In this document: positions 56,158 through 64,000 of the stretch, piece by piece
Layout of the letters: every line of letters begins with the position of its first letter
Position numbering within the stretch: position 1 is the stretch's first letter
Assembly: GCF_028858535.1 (NCBI RefSeq)
Contig: NZ_JAPMOU010000012.1
Coordinates: forward strand, 62,001-126,000
DNA from: Spartinivicinus poritis
GTDB taxonomy: Bacteria; Pseudomonadota; Gammaproteobacteria; Pseudomonadales; Zooshikellaceae
DNA: 64,000 nucleotides
Reading direction: 5' to 3'
The notes under the pieces: model-generated
What the model was told of the DNA's origin: nothing
Databases searched by the model: none
What the model saw: the letters and a program-made list of their open reading frames with translations, nothing else
Position numbers and translations under genes: made by a program

Positions 56158-56904
56158 ATGGATTTAACTGGAAAAGTCGCCCTGGTAACTGGGGCAAGCC
56201 GGGGTATTGGTCAAGCCATTGCTAAAGCGTTAGCTGAATCAGGCGCTACCGTTGCTGGAACGGCAACTTCTGAAAAAGGTGCTGAGGCTATTACCGCCTA
56301 TTTAAAAGAGCTGGGTAATGGTGGTCAGGGCTTTGTTTTAGATGTAAGTGATGATGCTTCTGTTGAGCAAAGCTTGAAAAACATTGCTGATACATTGGGT
56401 GGTAACCCGTTAGTTGTGGTTAATAATGCCGGTATTACGCGTGACAATATATTAATGCGGATGAAAGCAGACGAGTGGGATTCAGTGATTAACACTAACC
56501 TCACTTCGCTGTACCGGGTGAGCAAAGCTTGCTTGAGAGCAATGACAAAAGCTCGTTGGGGGCGCATTATTAACGTCAGCTCTGTGGTAGGCTCCATGGG
56601 CAATGCAGGGCAAACTAATTATGCAGCTGCAAAAGCAGGACTTGAAGGGTTTACCCGCTCATTAGCAAGGGAGCTGGGCGCACGTAATATCACAGTGAAT
56701 GCGGTAGCCCCTGGCTTTATTGATACGGATATGACTCGTGAGCTGCCAGAAGCGCATAAAGAAACATTACTAGGGCAAATTCCACTGACTCGGTTGGGGC
56801 AACCAGAGGAAATTGCAGCAGCAGTTAAATTCCTTGCCAGTGAGCCTGCAGGCTACATTACTGGCGAGACTCTCCATGTAAATGGGGGTATGTACATGGG
56901 ATAA
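56158..56904 (+). CDS. fabG: 3-oxoacyl-ACP reductase
   Basis: 248-residue short-chain dehydrogenase. The cofactor motif is ALVTGASRGIGQAIAKAL, the NNAG strand is VVVNNAGITRDN, and the catalytic triad is seen as Ser in NVSSVVGSMGN, then YAAAKAG with Tyr and Lys. The C terminus GYITGETLHVNGGMYMG is typical of FabG. It reduces beta-ketoacyl-ACP with NADPH. It follows fabD by 59 nt, and acpP comes 145 nt downstream. Confidence 0.97.
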   Translation: MDLTGKVALVTGASRGIGQAIAKALAESGATVAGTATSEKGAEAITAYLKELGNGGQGFVLDVSDDASVEQSLKNIADTLGGNPLVVVNNAGITRDNILMRMKADEWDSVINTNLTSLYRVSKACLRAMTKARWGRIINVSSVVGSMGNAGQTNYAAAKAGLEGFTRSLARELGARNITVNAVAPGFIDTDMTRELPEAHKETLLGQIPLTRLGQPEEIAAAVKFLASEPAGYITGETLHVNGGMYMG

Positions 56905-57049
56905 TTGATAATTCCCATTGTACTCCCCAAAAGTGCTGCTAGAATACCCGGTAATTTTTGGGGGTGGTGAAACTTGCATTCATCACAAACGTTTTTATAC
57001 ACTTACCTCTGCAGCGAGACTGCATAACTAGATAGGAGCAGAACAAGGT

Positions 57050-57283
57050 ATGAGTACCATTGATGAACGCGTCAAAAAAATCGTTTGCGAACAATTGGGC
57101 GTTAAAGAAGAAGAAGTGACAAACGGCGCATCTTTTGTTGACGATCTTGGCGCTGATTCTCTAGACACTGTTGAGCTGGTAATGGCTTTAGAAGAAGAGT
57201 TCGAAACCGAGATTCCTGACGAAGAAGCAGAAAAAATTACAACTGTTCAAGAAGCAATTGATTACGTTATTAAGCATCAGTAA
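57050..57283 (+). CDS. acpP: Acyl carrier protein
   Basis: 77 residues, very acidic. The 4'-phosphopantetheine Ser is residue 37 in [21 protein letters not shown]. Sequence is close to the gammaproteobacterial AcpP consensus ([18 protein letters not shown]...), including the variant Cys at position 13. It carries growing acyl chains. The RBS is TAGGAG at -14. A good terminator follows, so high acpP output can be uncoupled from fabF. Confidence 0.98.
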   Translation: MSTIDERVKKIVCEQLGVKEEEVTNGASFVDDLGADSLDTVELVMALEEEFETEIPDEEAEKITTVQEAIDYVIKHQ

Positions 57284-57309
57284 TTTTATTTGCTTCTCGT
57301 TCGTTTAAA

Positions 57310-57344
57310 TAAAAAGCCGTTCATATTCTGAACGGCTTTTTATT
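57310..57344 (+). terminator. Rho-independent terminator after acpP
   Basis: AAAAAGCCGTTCA-TATTC-TGAACGGCTTTTT then ATTTG: 13-bp stem, 5-nt loop, T-run, 27 nt after the acpP stop. Confidence 0.95.
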
Positions 57345-57764
57345 TGTGGCTTATTTTTGTTGTGCTTGAAGACAGTGCTATACGCTGTATTTTTGGTAGT
57401 ACAGCTATTTATAGTGATACGGCAAAGGCTTGTTCCAATTTTGATGTGCGTTTAATAAAATATTGCTCAGCGATTTACGCCTCATAGGGGCTGATCCTTG
57501 TCTTTTGGTAGTGGTGTTTAAAAAAACGTTGAAGCCTGTTTCAAGCTAAAATTATCAGTGTATACCCTATGTGTGGTGTTTGGAATTTCATAAAACCGTA
57601 GAAATTCCTTAATATTTTTTGCTCGTTTGTCGTAAAACAAGCGGCGTTTAGTTAAACAACTAATTGATTTGTAATTGTGGAAGAAATATCTGCATCAATA
57701 TCGTTCATTATTGCTGCTTTATATTCTTCGTTGATAGCTAGCTATTTATTTGGGGAGAGCATTA
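57345..57764 (+). promoter_or_regulatory. 420-bp leader region upstream of fabF
   Basis: No gene seen. It contains a hairpin GGAATTTC-(11 nt)-GAAATTCC (57582-57608) followed by TTAATATTTTTT, which looks like a leader terminator or attenuator, and a second short inverted pair around CTCGTTTGTCGTAAAACAAG (57622-57641). In E. coli fabF lies close behind acpP; the long gap here suggests its own promoter. Confidence 0.45.
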
Positions 57765-59003
57765 GTGTCTCGCAGACGAGTGGTGATTACCGGTTTAGGG
57801 CTTGTGACTCCATTAGGAAATACGGTTTCAGCTACCTGGCAAAAAATACTAGCTGGTCAAAGTGGCATCAGCACTATTGATTTTATGGATGTAGCAAACC
57901 TGCCAACGAAGTTTGCAGGTGCCATCAAGGACTTGGATATTACTGAGTATATGCCTGCAAAACAGGCCCGCAAAATAGATATGTTTATTCAGTATGGTTT
58001 GGTTGCAGCAATTCAAGCCATAAAAGATGCTGGCTTTGAAGTCTCTGATGCTAATGCAGATCGGATTGGTACGGTGATTGGTTCAGGTATAGGGGGCATC
58101 TCCACCATTGAGCAGAATGTGCAGATTCTCAATCAATCTGGGCCGAGACGAATTTCTCCTTTCTTTGTTCCAGCCTCTATTGTCAATATGGCTAGTGGCC
58201 AGTTATCCATGATGTATAACCTTCGGGGTCCAAACTATGCCATTAGCACCGCCTGTACCACAGGTACCCACTGTATAGGGTTGGCAGCACGCAATATTGC
58301 TTATGACGAAGCTGATATCATGGTGGCTGGCGGAGCTGAAAAAGCCTCAGCAGCAATCGGTATGGCAGGGTTTAGTGCTGCAAGGGCTTTGTCGACTCGT
58401 AATGATGATCCAGAAAAAGCCAGTCGCCCTTGGGATAAAGATCGTGATGGTTTTGTCTTGAGTGATGGGGCGGGTGTGTTGGTGCTAGAAGAGTACGAAC
58501 ATGCTAAGCGTCGAGGTGCCACTATTTATGCAGAGCTGACAGGCTTTGGTATGAGCGCCGATGCCTTTCATGTCACTGCACCGCCTGAGGATGGCCGTGG
58601 AGCACTCAAAGCGATGAAGAATGCTTTAAAAGATGCCAAACTGCCTCCTGAACAAATTAATTACATTAACGCTCACGGCACTTCTACACCAGCTGGTGAT
58701 GTGGCAGAGTCTCGAGCAGTTGAGCAGCTGATGGGATCCCATGCGACTGCATTGGCAATGAGCTCTACCAAATCAATGACCGGGCATTTATTGGGCGCTG
58801 CAGGAGCTATAGAGGCGGCGTTTACTGCGTTGGCCATTCGTGACCAGGTTGTCCCGCCTACTATCAACCTAGATAACCCGGATCCAGAATGTACGCTTGA
58901 CTATGTGCCACATGAAGCACGATCGTTGGCGATAGAGTATGCGCTATCAAACTCTTTTGGATTTGGTGGTACGAATGCTTCACTGGTATTTGCCAAAGTC
59001 TAA
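57765..59003 (+). CDS. fabF: 3-oxoacyl-ACP synthase II
   Basis: 412 residues from GTG 57765, with GGGGAG 7 nt upstream; this matches FabF length exactly. The N terminus is [18 protein letters not shown]; the catalytic Cys is in [16 protein letters not shown]; the two His are in [14 protein letters not shown] and [14 protein letters not shown]; the C-terminal motif is [18 protein letters not shown]. It elongates acyl chains, including the temperature-dependent C16:1 to C18:1 step. The gene follows acpP across a long leader and is separated from pabC by a repeat element. Confidence 0.96.
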   Translation: MSRRRVVITGLGLVTPLGNTVSATWQKILAGQSGISTIDFMDVANLPTKFAGAIKDLDITEYMPAKQARKIDMFIQYGLVAAIQAIKDAGFEVSDANADRIGTVIGSGIGGISTIEQNVQILNQSGPRRISPFFVPASIVNMASGQLSMMYNLRGPNYAISTACTTGTHCIGLAARNIAYDEADIMVAGGAEKASAAIGMAGFSAARALSTRNDDPEKASRPWDKDRDGFVLSDGAGVLVLEEYEHAKRRGATIYAELTGFGMSADAFHVTAPPEDGRGALKAMKNALKDAKLPPEQINYINAHGTSTPAGDVAESRAVEQLMGSHATALAMSSTKSMTGHLLGAAGAIEAAFTALAIRDQVVPPTINLDNPDPECTLDYVPHEARSLAIEYALSNSFGFGGTNASLVFAKV

Positions 59004-59038
59004 CCTCTGGCTCAAGTAAGCTTTTATTGATAATGAGC

Positions 59039-59275
59039 GTGTTGCAAAAGTACTTCAAATCAAGCCTTTTCTCCCCGTAAGAGTGTCGCGAAAAGGTACT
59101 GGAGAATAAATATGGAGTAACAGGGTATTCTTCCACCGCTCTACAAGGCCATCCCTGGCCTTTAGAGCTTTAGCTGTTCCCGGCAGCCGTTCCAGAGCAC
59201 CCTATCACTCCATATTTCCAAGCTTTAGCAACGAGCTCAAAGGGGTAAAGTGCTAAAAATGACTTTTGCAACACT
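59039..59275. repeat. 237-bp nested inverted-repeat element between fabF and pabC
   Basis: The outer ends GTGTTGCAAAAGT (59039-59051) and ACTTTTGCAACAC (59263-59275) are a perfect 13-bp inverted repeat. Inside, AAATATGGAGT (starting near 59107) faces ACTCCATATTT (ending near 59220), again perfect, and extends imperfectly through AGGGT. The core includes GGCCATCCCTGGCC, which also occurs in the repeat at 34.1 kb. It has no coding capacity and looks like a MITE or REP-type element. It occupies the place where the pabC leader should be. Confidence 0.75.
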
Positions 59276-59298
59276 CTGCAAAAGAGGTAGTAGATAGG

Positions 59299-60162
59299 TT
59301 GGCTGAACAAGGTCGATTAAATAACGGTTGGCTAAATGGTGAGGCAGTTGCTGACTTGCCAGCAACAGATCGAGGGTTGCACTATGGCGATGGTTTGTTT
59401 GAAACCATCCGAGTGGATAACAAGCAGCCTATTTGGTGGCAGCAGCATTTAGAGCGACTTTTGCTGGGTTGCGAGCGTCTTGGCATAACCATTGAGCCAG
59501 GCATTGTTGAGCAAGAGCTACAGGGTTTTATTGTTAAGCAAAAGGATCATGGCATCGTAAAGCTTATGATTACCCGTGGCTCAGGTGGTCGTGGTTATAG
59601 CCCCTCAGGTGCCAATCAGCCAACGCGGCTGCTGTTATGGTATCCACTGCCTAACTACCCTGCGAAAAATTTCCAACAAGGTATTCAGCTATTTGATTGT
59701 CAGAGCTTATTGGGGCATCAGCCTTTACTAGCAGGCTTAAAACATCTGAATCGGCTTGAGCAGGTGCTGGCCCGGCAAGAGTGGAATGATAACCAGTTTG
59801 CAGAAGGGCTAATGCTAGATTTGAACCAGCATATTGTAGAAGGCACAATGACCAATGTTTTTTGGGTGGCCGATAATGGTGAGTTGCACACACCAAACCT
59901 AAATGATTGTGGAGTGGCTGGCGTTTGTCGCCAGTTTGTGCTTCAACAAGCACAGCAGCTGGGTATTACGACGAAACAGGAGTGTTACACTGTTGCTGAT
60001 CTTGCCAAGGCCAAAGAAGTATTTGTCTGTAATAGTGTGATAGGAGTCTGGCCAGTCAGAGCTTACCGCCAGTGGTCTTGGCCTCTAGGCTCCTTGACTC
60101 AGCAGTTGCAGGCACTGATAAATGCTGTAATGCCATGCGAACGTTTATTTTCAAAACAATAA
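59299..60162 (+). CDS. pabC: Aminodeoxychorismate lyase
   Basis: About 287 residues; fold-type IV PLP enzyme giving p-aminobenzoate for folate. Family features: WLNGEAVADLPATDRGLHYGDGLFETIRV, KLMITRGSGGRGYSP, LAGLKHLNRLEQVLARQEW with the PLP Lys (GLKHLNRLEQ), EGTMTNVFWV and CNSVIGVWPV. The start is uncertain: TTG 59299 is preferred, but the frame is open to TTG 59266 inside the right end of the repeat element. Usual PabC begins close to WLNG, so either start adds extra residues. It overlaps mltG by 28 nt. Confidence 0.9.
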   Translation: MAEQGRLNNGWLNGEAVADLPATDRGLHYGDGLFETIRVDNKQPIWWQQHLERLLLGCERLGITIEPGIVEQELQGFIVKQKDHGIVKLMITRGSGGRGYSPSGANQPTRLLLWYPLPNYPAKNFQQGIQLFDCQSLLGHQPLLAGLKHLNRLEQVLARQEWNDNQFAEGLMLDLNQHIVEGTMTNVFWVADNGELHTPNLNDCGVAGVCRQFVLQQAQQLGITTKQECYTVADLAKAKEVFVCNSVIGVWPVRAYRQWSWPLGSLTQQLQALINAVMPCERLFSKQ

Positions 60163-61187
60163 CATTGTTGCTTTTTCTTGCCGGCATCGCTTTAGTTGCC
60201 GCTGCCTGGGCGCTAATTTATGGGGTTGATATGTATGGCCAGCAGCCCCTAAAGGCTCAACAGCAAACCACTCTTACCATTGCCAGTGGTTCTTCTGTCA
60301 AGCAGATTACTCAACAGTTGAAGTCACAAGGGCTGGTTGAGTATGATTGGCTATTTGCACTTTACATTAGAGCCAAAGGCAAAGCCCATCAGCTAAAAGC
60401 GGGAGAGTTTGAATTACAAGCGAATGCTAATCATCAGGATTTATTGAGTACACTCGTCAACGGTAAGCAGCGGCAGTACAGCGTTACTCTGGTTGAAGGC
60501 TGGAATGTGAAGCAAATGTTGAGTGCTATTACCAAGCATCCTCAAATTACCCATACTTTACCAGTATCAGTAGATCAAGAAAGCTTATTGGAGGCACTAG
60601 GGCTACCGAGCAAGCATGCAGAGGGGTTGTTTTTTCCTGACACCTATTTTTTTACTGCGGGTATGAGTGACAAAGACTTACTGCTGCGAGCATACCGGAA
60701 GATGGATAAGGTACTTGCACAAGAATGGCAGCAGCGCAAAGAAGGTCTCCCTTATCAATCACCCTACGAAGTGCTTATCATGGCTTCAATTGTGGAAAAA
60801 GAGACAGGCACTGCAGGTGAAAGGCCCCAAATTGCTGGCGTGTTTACTCGTCGTCTGGAAAAAGGGATGCGGTTACAAACTGATCCTACGGTTATTTATG
60901 GGTTAGGGGAAAAATACCAGGGCAATTTGACTCGTAAGCATTTACGCCAGCCAACCCCTTATAACACTTATACCATTAAGGGCTTACCCCCTACACCGAT
61001 TGCCTTACCGGGTAAAGCTGCAATTAACGCCGTATTAAATCCAGCGCCTGGTAAGTCCTTGTACTTTGTAGCTAAAGGGGATGGTAGTCACTATTTTTCT
61101 GCAACGCTTAAAGAGCATAATCGAGCAGTGCGTAAATATCAGTTAAACCGGCGTGCTAACTATCGCTCTCAACCAGTTAATAATTAA
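60135..61187 (+). CDS. mltG: Endolytic peptidoglycan transglycosylase MltG
   Basis: 350 residues from ATG 60135; the longer upstream frame is inside pabC. One N-terminal membrane helix (FKTITLLLFLAGIALVAAAWALIYG) is followed by a LysM-like segment (LTIASGSSVKQITQQLKSQGLV) and the YceG domain with the catalytic Glu in VLIMASIVEKETGTAGERPQIAGVF, then LQTDPTVIYGLG and YNTYTIKGLPPTPI. It cuts nascent glycan strands at the inner membrane and so sets their length. It is coupled to pabC and followed by tmk. Confidence 0.95.
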   Translation: MRTFIFKTITLLLFLAGIALVAAAWALIYGVDMYGQQPLKAQQQTTLTIASGSSVKQITQQLKSQGLVEYDWLFALYIRAKGKAHQLKAGEFELQANANHQDLLSTLVNGKQRQYSVTLVEGWNVKQMLSAITKHPQITHTLPVSVDQESLLEALGLPSKHAEGLFFPDTYFFTAGMSDKDLLLRAYRKMDKVLAQEWQQRKEGLPYQSPYEVLIMASIVEKETGTAGERPQIAGVFTRRLEKGMRLQTDPTVIYGLGEKYQGNLTRKHLRQPTPYNTYTIKGLPPTPIALPGKAAINAVLNPAPGKSLYFVAKGDGSHYFSATLKEHNRAVRKYQLNRRANYRSQPVNN

Positions 61188-61208
61188 GTAATTTTTAAGC
61201 AAAATACC

Positions 61209-61850
61209 ATGTCAAAACTGAAGTCAGGTCTATTCATTACCGTGGAAGGCTCTGAAGGGGTAGGCAAGTCTACCTGTATATCATTTATTACTAACTGGCT
61301 ACATGCTAATGGCCTGCCTTGTATAGCCACCAGAGAGCCAGGGGGAACCCCCTTTGCTGAGACAATCCGTAACTTGTTATTGGCGCCACAGCAGGAGCCT
61401 GTTACCGATCTCACTGAGTTATTGTTGATGTTTGCGGCCCGGGCTCAGCATCTTGAGCAGGTAATCAAACCTGCTATGGCTGAACAAAAAATAGTGGTTT
61501 GTGACCGATTTACAGATGCCACCTATGCTTATCAAGGCGGCGGGCGAGGAGGTGATTTCCTTCAAATCAGTCAGCTTGAGCAACTTGTGCAGGGCTCACT
61601 TAGACCTCACGCCACACTGCTGCTAGACATGCCGGTAGCAGATGCGTTAAAGCGAGCGGCTAAGCGAGGAGCGCTAGACCGTATAGAGAGCCAGACCATC
61701 GATTTTTTTGAGCGGGTCAGACAGGCCTATTTGGAAAGAGCCAAGCAATATCCTGAACAATTCTACCTTATTGATGCAAGTCAGCCCCTGGCACAGGTTC
61801 AGCAGCAGGTTGAACAGGTATTGGCCAAGGTTGTAAAGCAACATGCTTAG
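61209..61850 (+). CDS. tmk: Thymidylate kinase
   Basis: 213 residues. P-loop FITVEGSEGVGKSTCISFI, the DR motif in VVCDRFTDATYAYQGGGRG, and the LID region AAKRGALDRIESQ. It phosphorylates dTMP to dTDP. The overlap of 8 nt with holB and closeness to mltG indicate a shared operon, pabC-mltG-tmk-holB-pilZ-tatD, the same as in Pseudomonas. Confidence 0.96.
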   Translation: MSKLKSGLFITVEGSEGVGKSTCISFITNWLHANGLPCIATREPGGTPFAETIRNLLLAPQQEPVTDLTELLLMFAARAQHLEQVIKPAMAEQKIVVCDRFTDATYAYQGGGRGGDFLQISQLEQLVQGSLRPHATLLLDMPVADALKRAAKRGALDRIESQTIDFFERVRQAYLERAKQYPEQFYLIDASQPLAQVQQQVEQVLAKVVKQHA

Positions 61851-62847
61851 CTTTGAAGCTAAGCCATTGCCTTGGCAATTAGCGCAATGGCAGCAGTTAA
61901 TGGCTCAGCGTCATCAACAAAAGCTGGCTCATGCTTATTTACTGCATGGTATGCCAGGAGTAGGGAAACTGCACTTTGCTCAATTGTTTGGCCAGCTGTT
62001 GCTGTGTGTGCAGCCAAATGTAAACACTACTGCACCTTGTCAGCAATGCAAATCATGCCTGTTATTTAATGCAGGCTCTCATCCAGATATTTTGCAGATT
62101 GCACCTGAAGGAACCGGCAAGCCAATTAAGGTTGATCAAATCCGGCAGCTCATTGATTTTGCAGCCAAAACTGCTCAGCAAGGTGGTTATCGGGTGATTA
62201 TTATTGACCCAGCAGATGCCATGAACATCAATGCCAGCAATGCTTTGCTGAAGTGTCTGGAAGAGCCTGGTCACAATACGATTTTGTTGTTACTGAGTGA
62301 GCAAACCAGTGCATTGCTGGCAACCATCAAAAGCCGTTGTCAGGTACTGGCATTTCCACTTCCAGAGTTAGAATTAGCGAAAGACTGGCTGCTACACCAG
62401 TCACTGCCTGATAGCGACTTAGAAAATTTATTAGTAGCCGCTCATTATCAGCCCCTTACAGCCTTAACGTTCCACAAGGAACAGCGGCTGAAGCAGCGTC
62501 AGGCATTACAGTCCTGCTTGGCAGCAATTACCAAAGGACAGAAAACCCCTGTGGCTGCTGCTCAGGAATGGCTCAATGAAGATTTACTCTGCCTATTTGA
62601 CTGGCTGGTAGACTGGTTGGCAGAGATGATTAAGTGGGCGATGGCAAAAGATGAGACATTCATCAAAAATCAGGATATGCTTAAAATGTTGAGTTATGTT
62701 TCAACTAAAGCAGGTGTAACTCGACTCTATGGTTATTATATGTGGCTGTCTGAACAGCGTCAGCGGCTGTTAGGTGCGGCAAACCAGAATAAGCAGTTAA
62801 TGTTGGAAAGCCTGTTTATTGGCTGGCTTCATCTAACAATCCATTAG
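61843..62847 (+). CDS. holB: DNA polymerase III subunit delta'
   Basis: 334 residues of the clamp-loader AAA+ family. It has HAYLLHGMPGVGKLHFAQLFGQLLLC (degenerate Walker A), the zinc-binding CQQCKSCLLFNAGSHPDIL, IIDPADAMNINASNALLKCLEEPGHNTILLLLSEQ and the SRC-like motif TIKSRCQVLAFPL. The missing Thr of the Walker A and the normal Lys fit a delta' stator that does not hydrolyse ATP. It loads the beta clamp together with gamma/tau and delta. Followed by pilZ after 28 nt. Confidence 0.94.
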   Translation: MLSFEAKPLPWQLAQWQQLMAQRHQQKLAHAYLLHGMPGVGKLHFAQLFGQLLLCVQPNVNTTAPCQQCKSCLLFNAGSHPDILQIAPEGTGKPIKVDQIRQLIDFAAKTAQQGGYRVIIIDPADAMNINASNALLKCLEEPGHNTILLLLSEQTSALLATIKSRCQVLAFPLPELELAKDWLLHQSLPDSDLENLLVAAHYQPLTALTFHKEQRLKQRQALQSCLAAITKGQKTPVAAAQEWLNEDLLCLFDWLVDWLAEMIKWAMAKDETFIKNQDMLKMLSYVSTKAGVTRLYGYYMWLSEQRQRLLGAANQNKQLMLESLFIGWLHLTIH

Positions 62848-62875
62848 ATAGATTGAATACAGTTAGGCTGTTGTC

Positions 62876-63229
62876 ATGAAACCTCCTAAGTTTGGTCCAC
62901 GAAACGGAATCTTGTCATTAACCATTAAGGATAAAGCGGTGCTCTATGCGGCTTATATGCCTTTTGTGGGGAATGGTGGGCTGTTTATTCCAACTAATAA
63001 GACTTATCAGCTAGGCGATGAAGTGTTCTTGCTGCTTAATTTGATGGATGAGCCAGAAAAGATTCCTGTTGCAGGTAAGGTAGTATGGGTCACTCCAAAG
63101 GGTGCTCAAGGTAACCGTGCTGCAGGCATAGGTGTACAATTTAACGGGCAGGATGATATGGCTCGAAATAAAATTGAAACCTACCTGGCTGGAGCACTAC
63201 AGTCTGATAGACCGACCCATACTATGTAA
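62876..63229 (+). CDS. pilZ: Type IV pilus assembly protein PilZ
   Basis: 117 residues; a bare PilZ domain. Recognisable are FGPRNGILSLTIKDKAVLYAAYMPFVGNGGLFIPTNK, YQLGDEVFLLLNLMDEPEKIPVAGKVVWVTPKGAQGNRAAGIGVQF. It lacks the RxxxR motif, as does canonical PilZ of Pseudomonas, which does not bind c-di-GMP but interacts with the PilB/FimX machinery. The position between holB and tatD is the same as in Pseudomonas. The pilus genes themselves are not in the window. Confidence 0.93.
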   Translation: MKPPKFGPRNGILSLTIKDKAVLYAAYMPFVGNGGLFIPTNKTYQLGDEVFLLLNLMDEPEKIPVAGKVVWVTPKGAQGNRAAGIGVQFNGQDDMARNKIETYLAGALQSDRPTHTM

Positions 63230-63255
63230 CGCTCATTGTTAATAAGTTCTTCTAA

Positions 63256-63282
63256 GCCCGTGTTTTTACACGGGTTTTTTAT
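63256..63282 (+). terminator. Rho-independent terminator after pilZ
   Basis: CCCGTG-TTTTTA-CACGGG followed by TTTTTT, about 27 nt after the pilZ stop. tatD starts ~125 nt beyond, so it may have its own promoter. Confidence 0.85.
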
Positions 63283-63405
63283 TTATTTTAAGAAATTACT
63301 TTAAGTCGTATTTTACGGTATCCAGTAATACCAAACATTACGGATTTACTTTACTGATTAGAATGGGTAATACCCAGTACGTATTACAGGTTAGGTTCTG
63401 CTGTT

Positions 63406-64000
63406 ATGTTAATTGACTCACATTGTCATTTAGACCGTATTGATTTAGCGCCTTATCAAGGTGATTTATCAGCTGCTTTGCAACAAGCGAGTAATCGAGG
63501 GGTTGCTGGCTTTTTAGCAATTGCTGTGGATAAGGACAATATCAACACAGTGGTTGAGATAGCGCAGCTATATGACAATGTCTGGGCTAGTGTCGGTGTT
63601 CATCCATTATCCGCTGCTGAAGGGTCACTATCTGTTGAGGAGCTAATCAGCCATGCCAGTCAAGAAAAGGTAGTGGCAATTGGAGAAACTGGGCTGGATT
63701 ATTACTATGATCAGCACTCCCAGGCCGAGCAGCTCAAATCATTTGCAGATCATATAGCGGTTGCGAAACAGTTGAACAAGCCGCTGGTAATTCATACTCG
63801 CCAAGCTAAAGCAGACACGTTAACACTTCTGCGTTCAGAAGGGGCTGAGCAAGCAGGCGGTGTTTTACATTGCTTTACCGAAGACTGGGATATGGCCAAG
63901 CAAGCCATGGATTTGGGCTTTTATATTTCAATTTCTGGGATTGTAACTTTTAAGAAGGCTACCAATGTCCATGAAGTCGCTAAGCAAGTGCCACTAGATC
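63406..64000 (+). CDS. tatD: TatD-family metal-dependent DNase, 3' truncated by window edge
   Basis: The frame from ATG 63406 reads MLIDSHCHLDRIDL with the H-x-H metal site, ASVGVHPLSAAEG, VAIGETGLDYYYDQHS with the catalytic Glu, QLNKPLVIHTRQAKADTL, GGVLHCFTEDWDMAKQ and FYISISGIVTFKKATN. This is a TatD hydrolase (YcfH type) of normal pattern; about 60-70 residues lie beyond the window. Members act as 3'-5' exonucleases on damaged DNA. Same neighbour order as in Pseudomonas after pilZ. Confidence 0.94.
   Translation, partial: MLIDSHCHLDRIDLAPYQGDLSAALQQASNRGVAGFLAIAVDKDNINTVVEIAQLYDNVWASVGVHPLSAAEGSLSVEELISHASQEKVVAIGETGLDYYYDQHSQAEQLKSFADHIAVAKQLNKPLVIHTRQAKADTLTLLRSEGAEQAGGVLHCFTEDWDMAKQAMDLGFYISISGIVTFKKATNVHEVAKQVPLD

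Noticed and set aside
57677-57880. 67-codon ORF overlapping the fabF start
   Set aside because: It lies in another frame of the fabF start region; the fabF GTG with GGGGAG explains the coding here.
1-64000. CRISPR array, rRNA or tRNA genes
   Set aside because: I found no regularly spaced direct repeats and no recognisable tRNA or rRNA sequence; a tRNA scan could still be run to be certain.

Overview
The window looks like a chromosomal segment of a marine-type gammaproteobacterium of moderate GC (low-to-mid 40s by eye), possibly in the Oceanospirillales/Zooshikella-like range. That placement rests on gene content and is not proven. From about 13.8 kb to the right edge the gene order follows the block I recall from Pseudomonas aeruginosa PA3003-PA2959: csiV, mfd, gap, nqrABCDEF, apbE, nqrM, sthA, a GDPD gene, a PilZ gene, lolC-lolD, DUF2062, comEC, exbB-exbD, lpxK, ycaR, kdsB, LMW-PTP, murB, rne, rluC, HAD, sppA, maf, yceD, rpmF, plsX, fabD, fabG, acpP, fabF, pabC, mltG, tmk, holB, pilZ, tatD. 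It covers respiration (sodium-pumping Nqr and the ApbE that flavinylates it), envelope building (LPS, peptidoglycan, lipoprotein export), RNA turnover and fatty-acid synthesis.

Left edge (1-3.6 kb): the 3' end of a nonribosomal peptide synthetase (end of an A domain, a carrier domain and a thioesterase), overlapped by a MATE exporter. Then comes a GMC oxidoreductase cut off after about 120 residues.

Accessory island (about 3.6-13.8 kb): this is the most unusual part. A host topB gene (topoisomerase III, minus strand) survives as an N-terminal piece at 13.2-13.8 kb that stops exactly after the conserved SVGRVQ motif, and a C-terminal piece at 3.64-3.9 kb. Between them lie an orphan Phd/YefM antitoxin with a toxin stub, a complete divergent topB, and a minus-strand operon of three tyrosine recombinases plus one small helical protein. 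The arrangement resembles Tn554/GInt-type elements. The simplest reading is an element that entered host topB and carries a substitute topB. One recombinase carries three apparent reading-frame lesions and another has lost recognisable catalytic residues, so the element may be immobile now.

Middle (13.8-23.3 kb): a periplasmic binding protein, a csiV gene split at a tetranucleotide repeat, and mfd. Between mfd and gap sits a non-syntenic patch with a GDPD-like protein, a 126-bp MITE-like element, a fragment of a tyrosine-phosphatase gene, an exported SH3-like protein and a DUF389 membrane protein.

Right part (23.5-64 kb): the conserved housekeeping block with several clear hairpin terminators. 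Notable variations are an in-frame LpxK-YcaR fusion, one LolC/E-type permease with no second permease in this cluster, long leaders before rne and fabF, and dispersed nested inverted repeats at 34.1-34.3 kb and 59.0-59.3 kb. I saw no rRNA, tRNA or CRISPR array. The window ends inside tatD.
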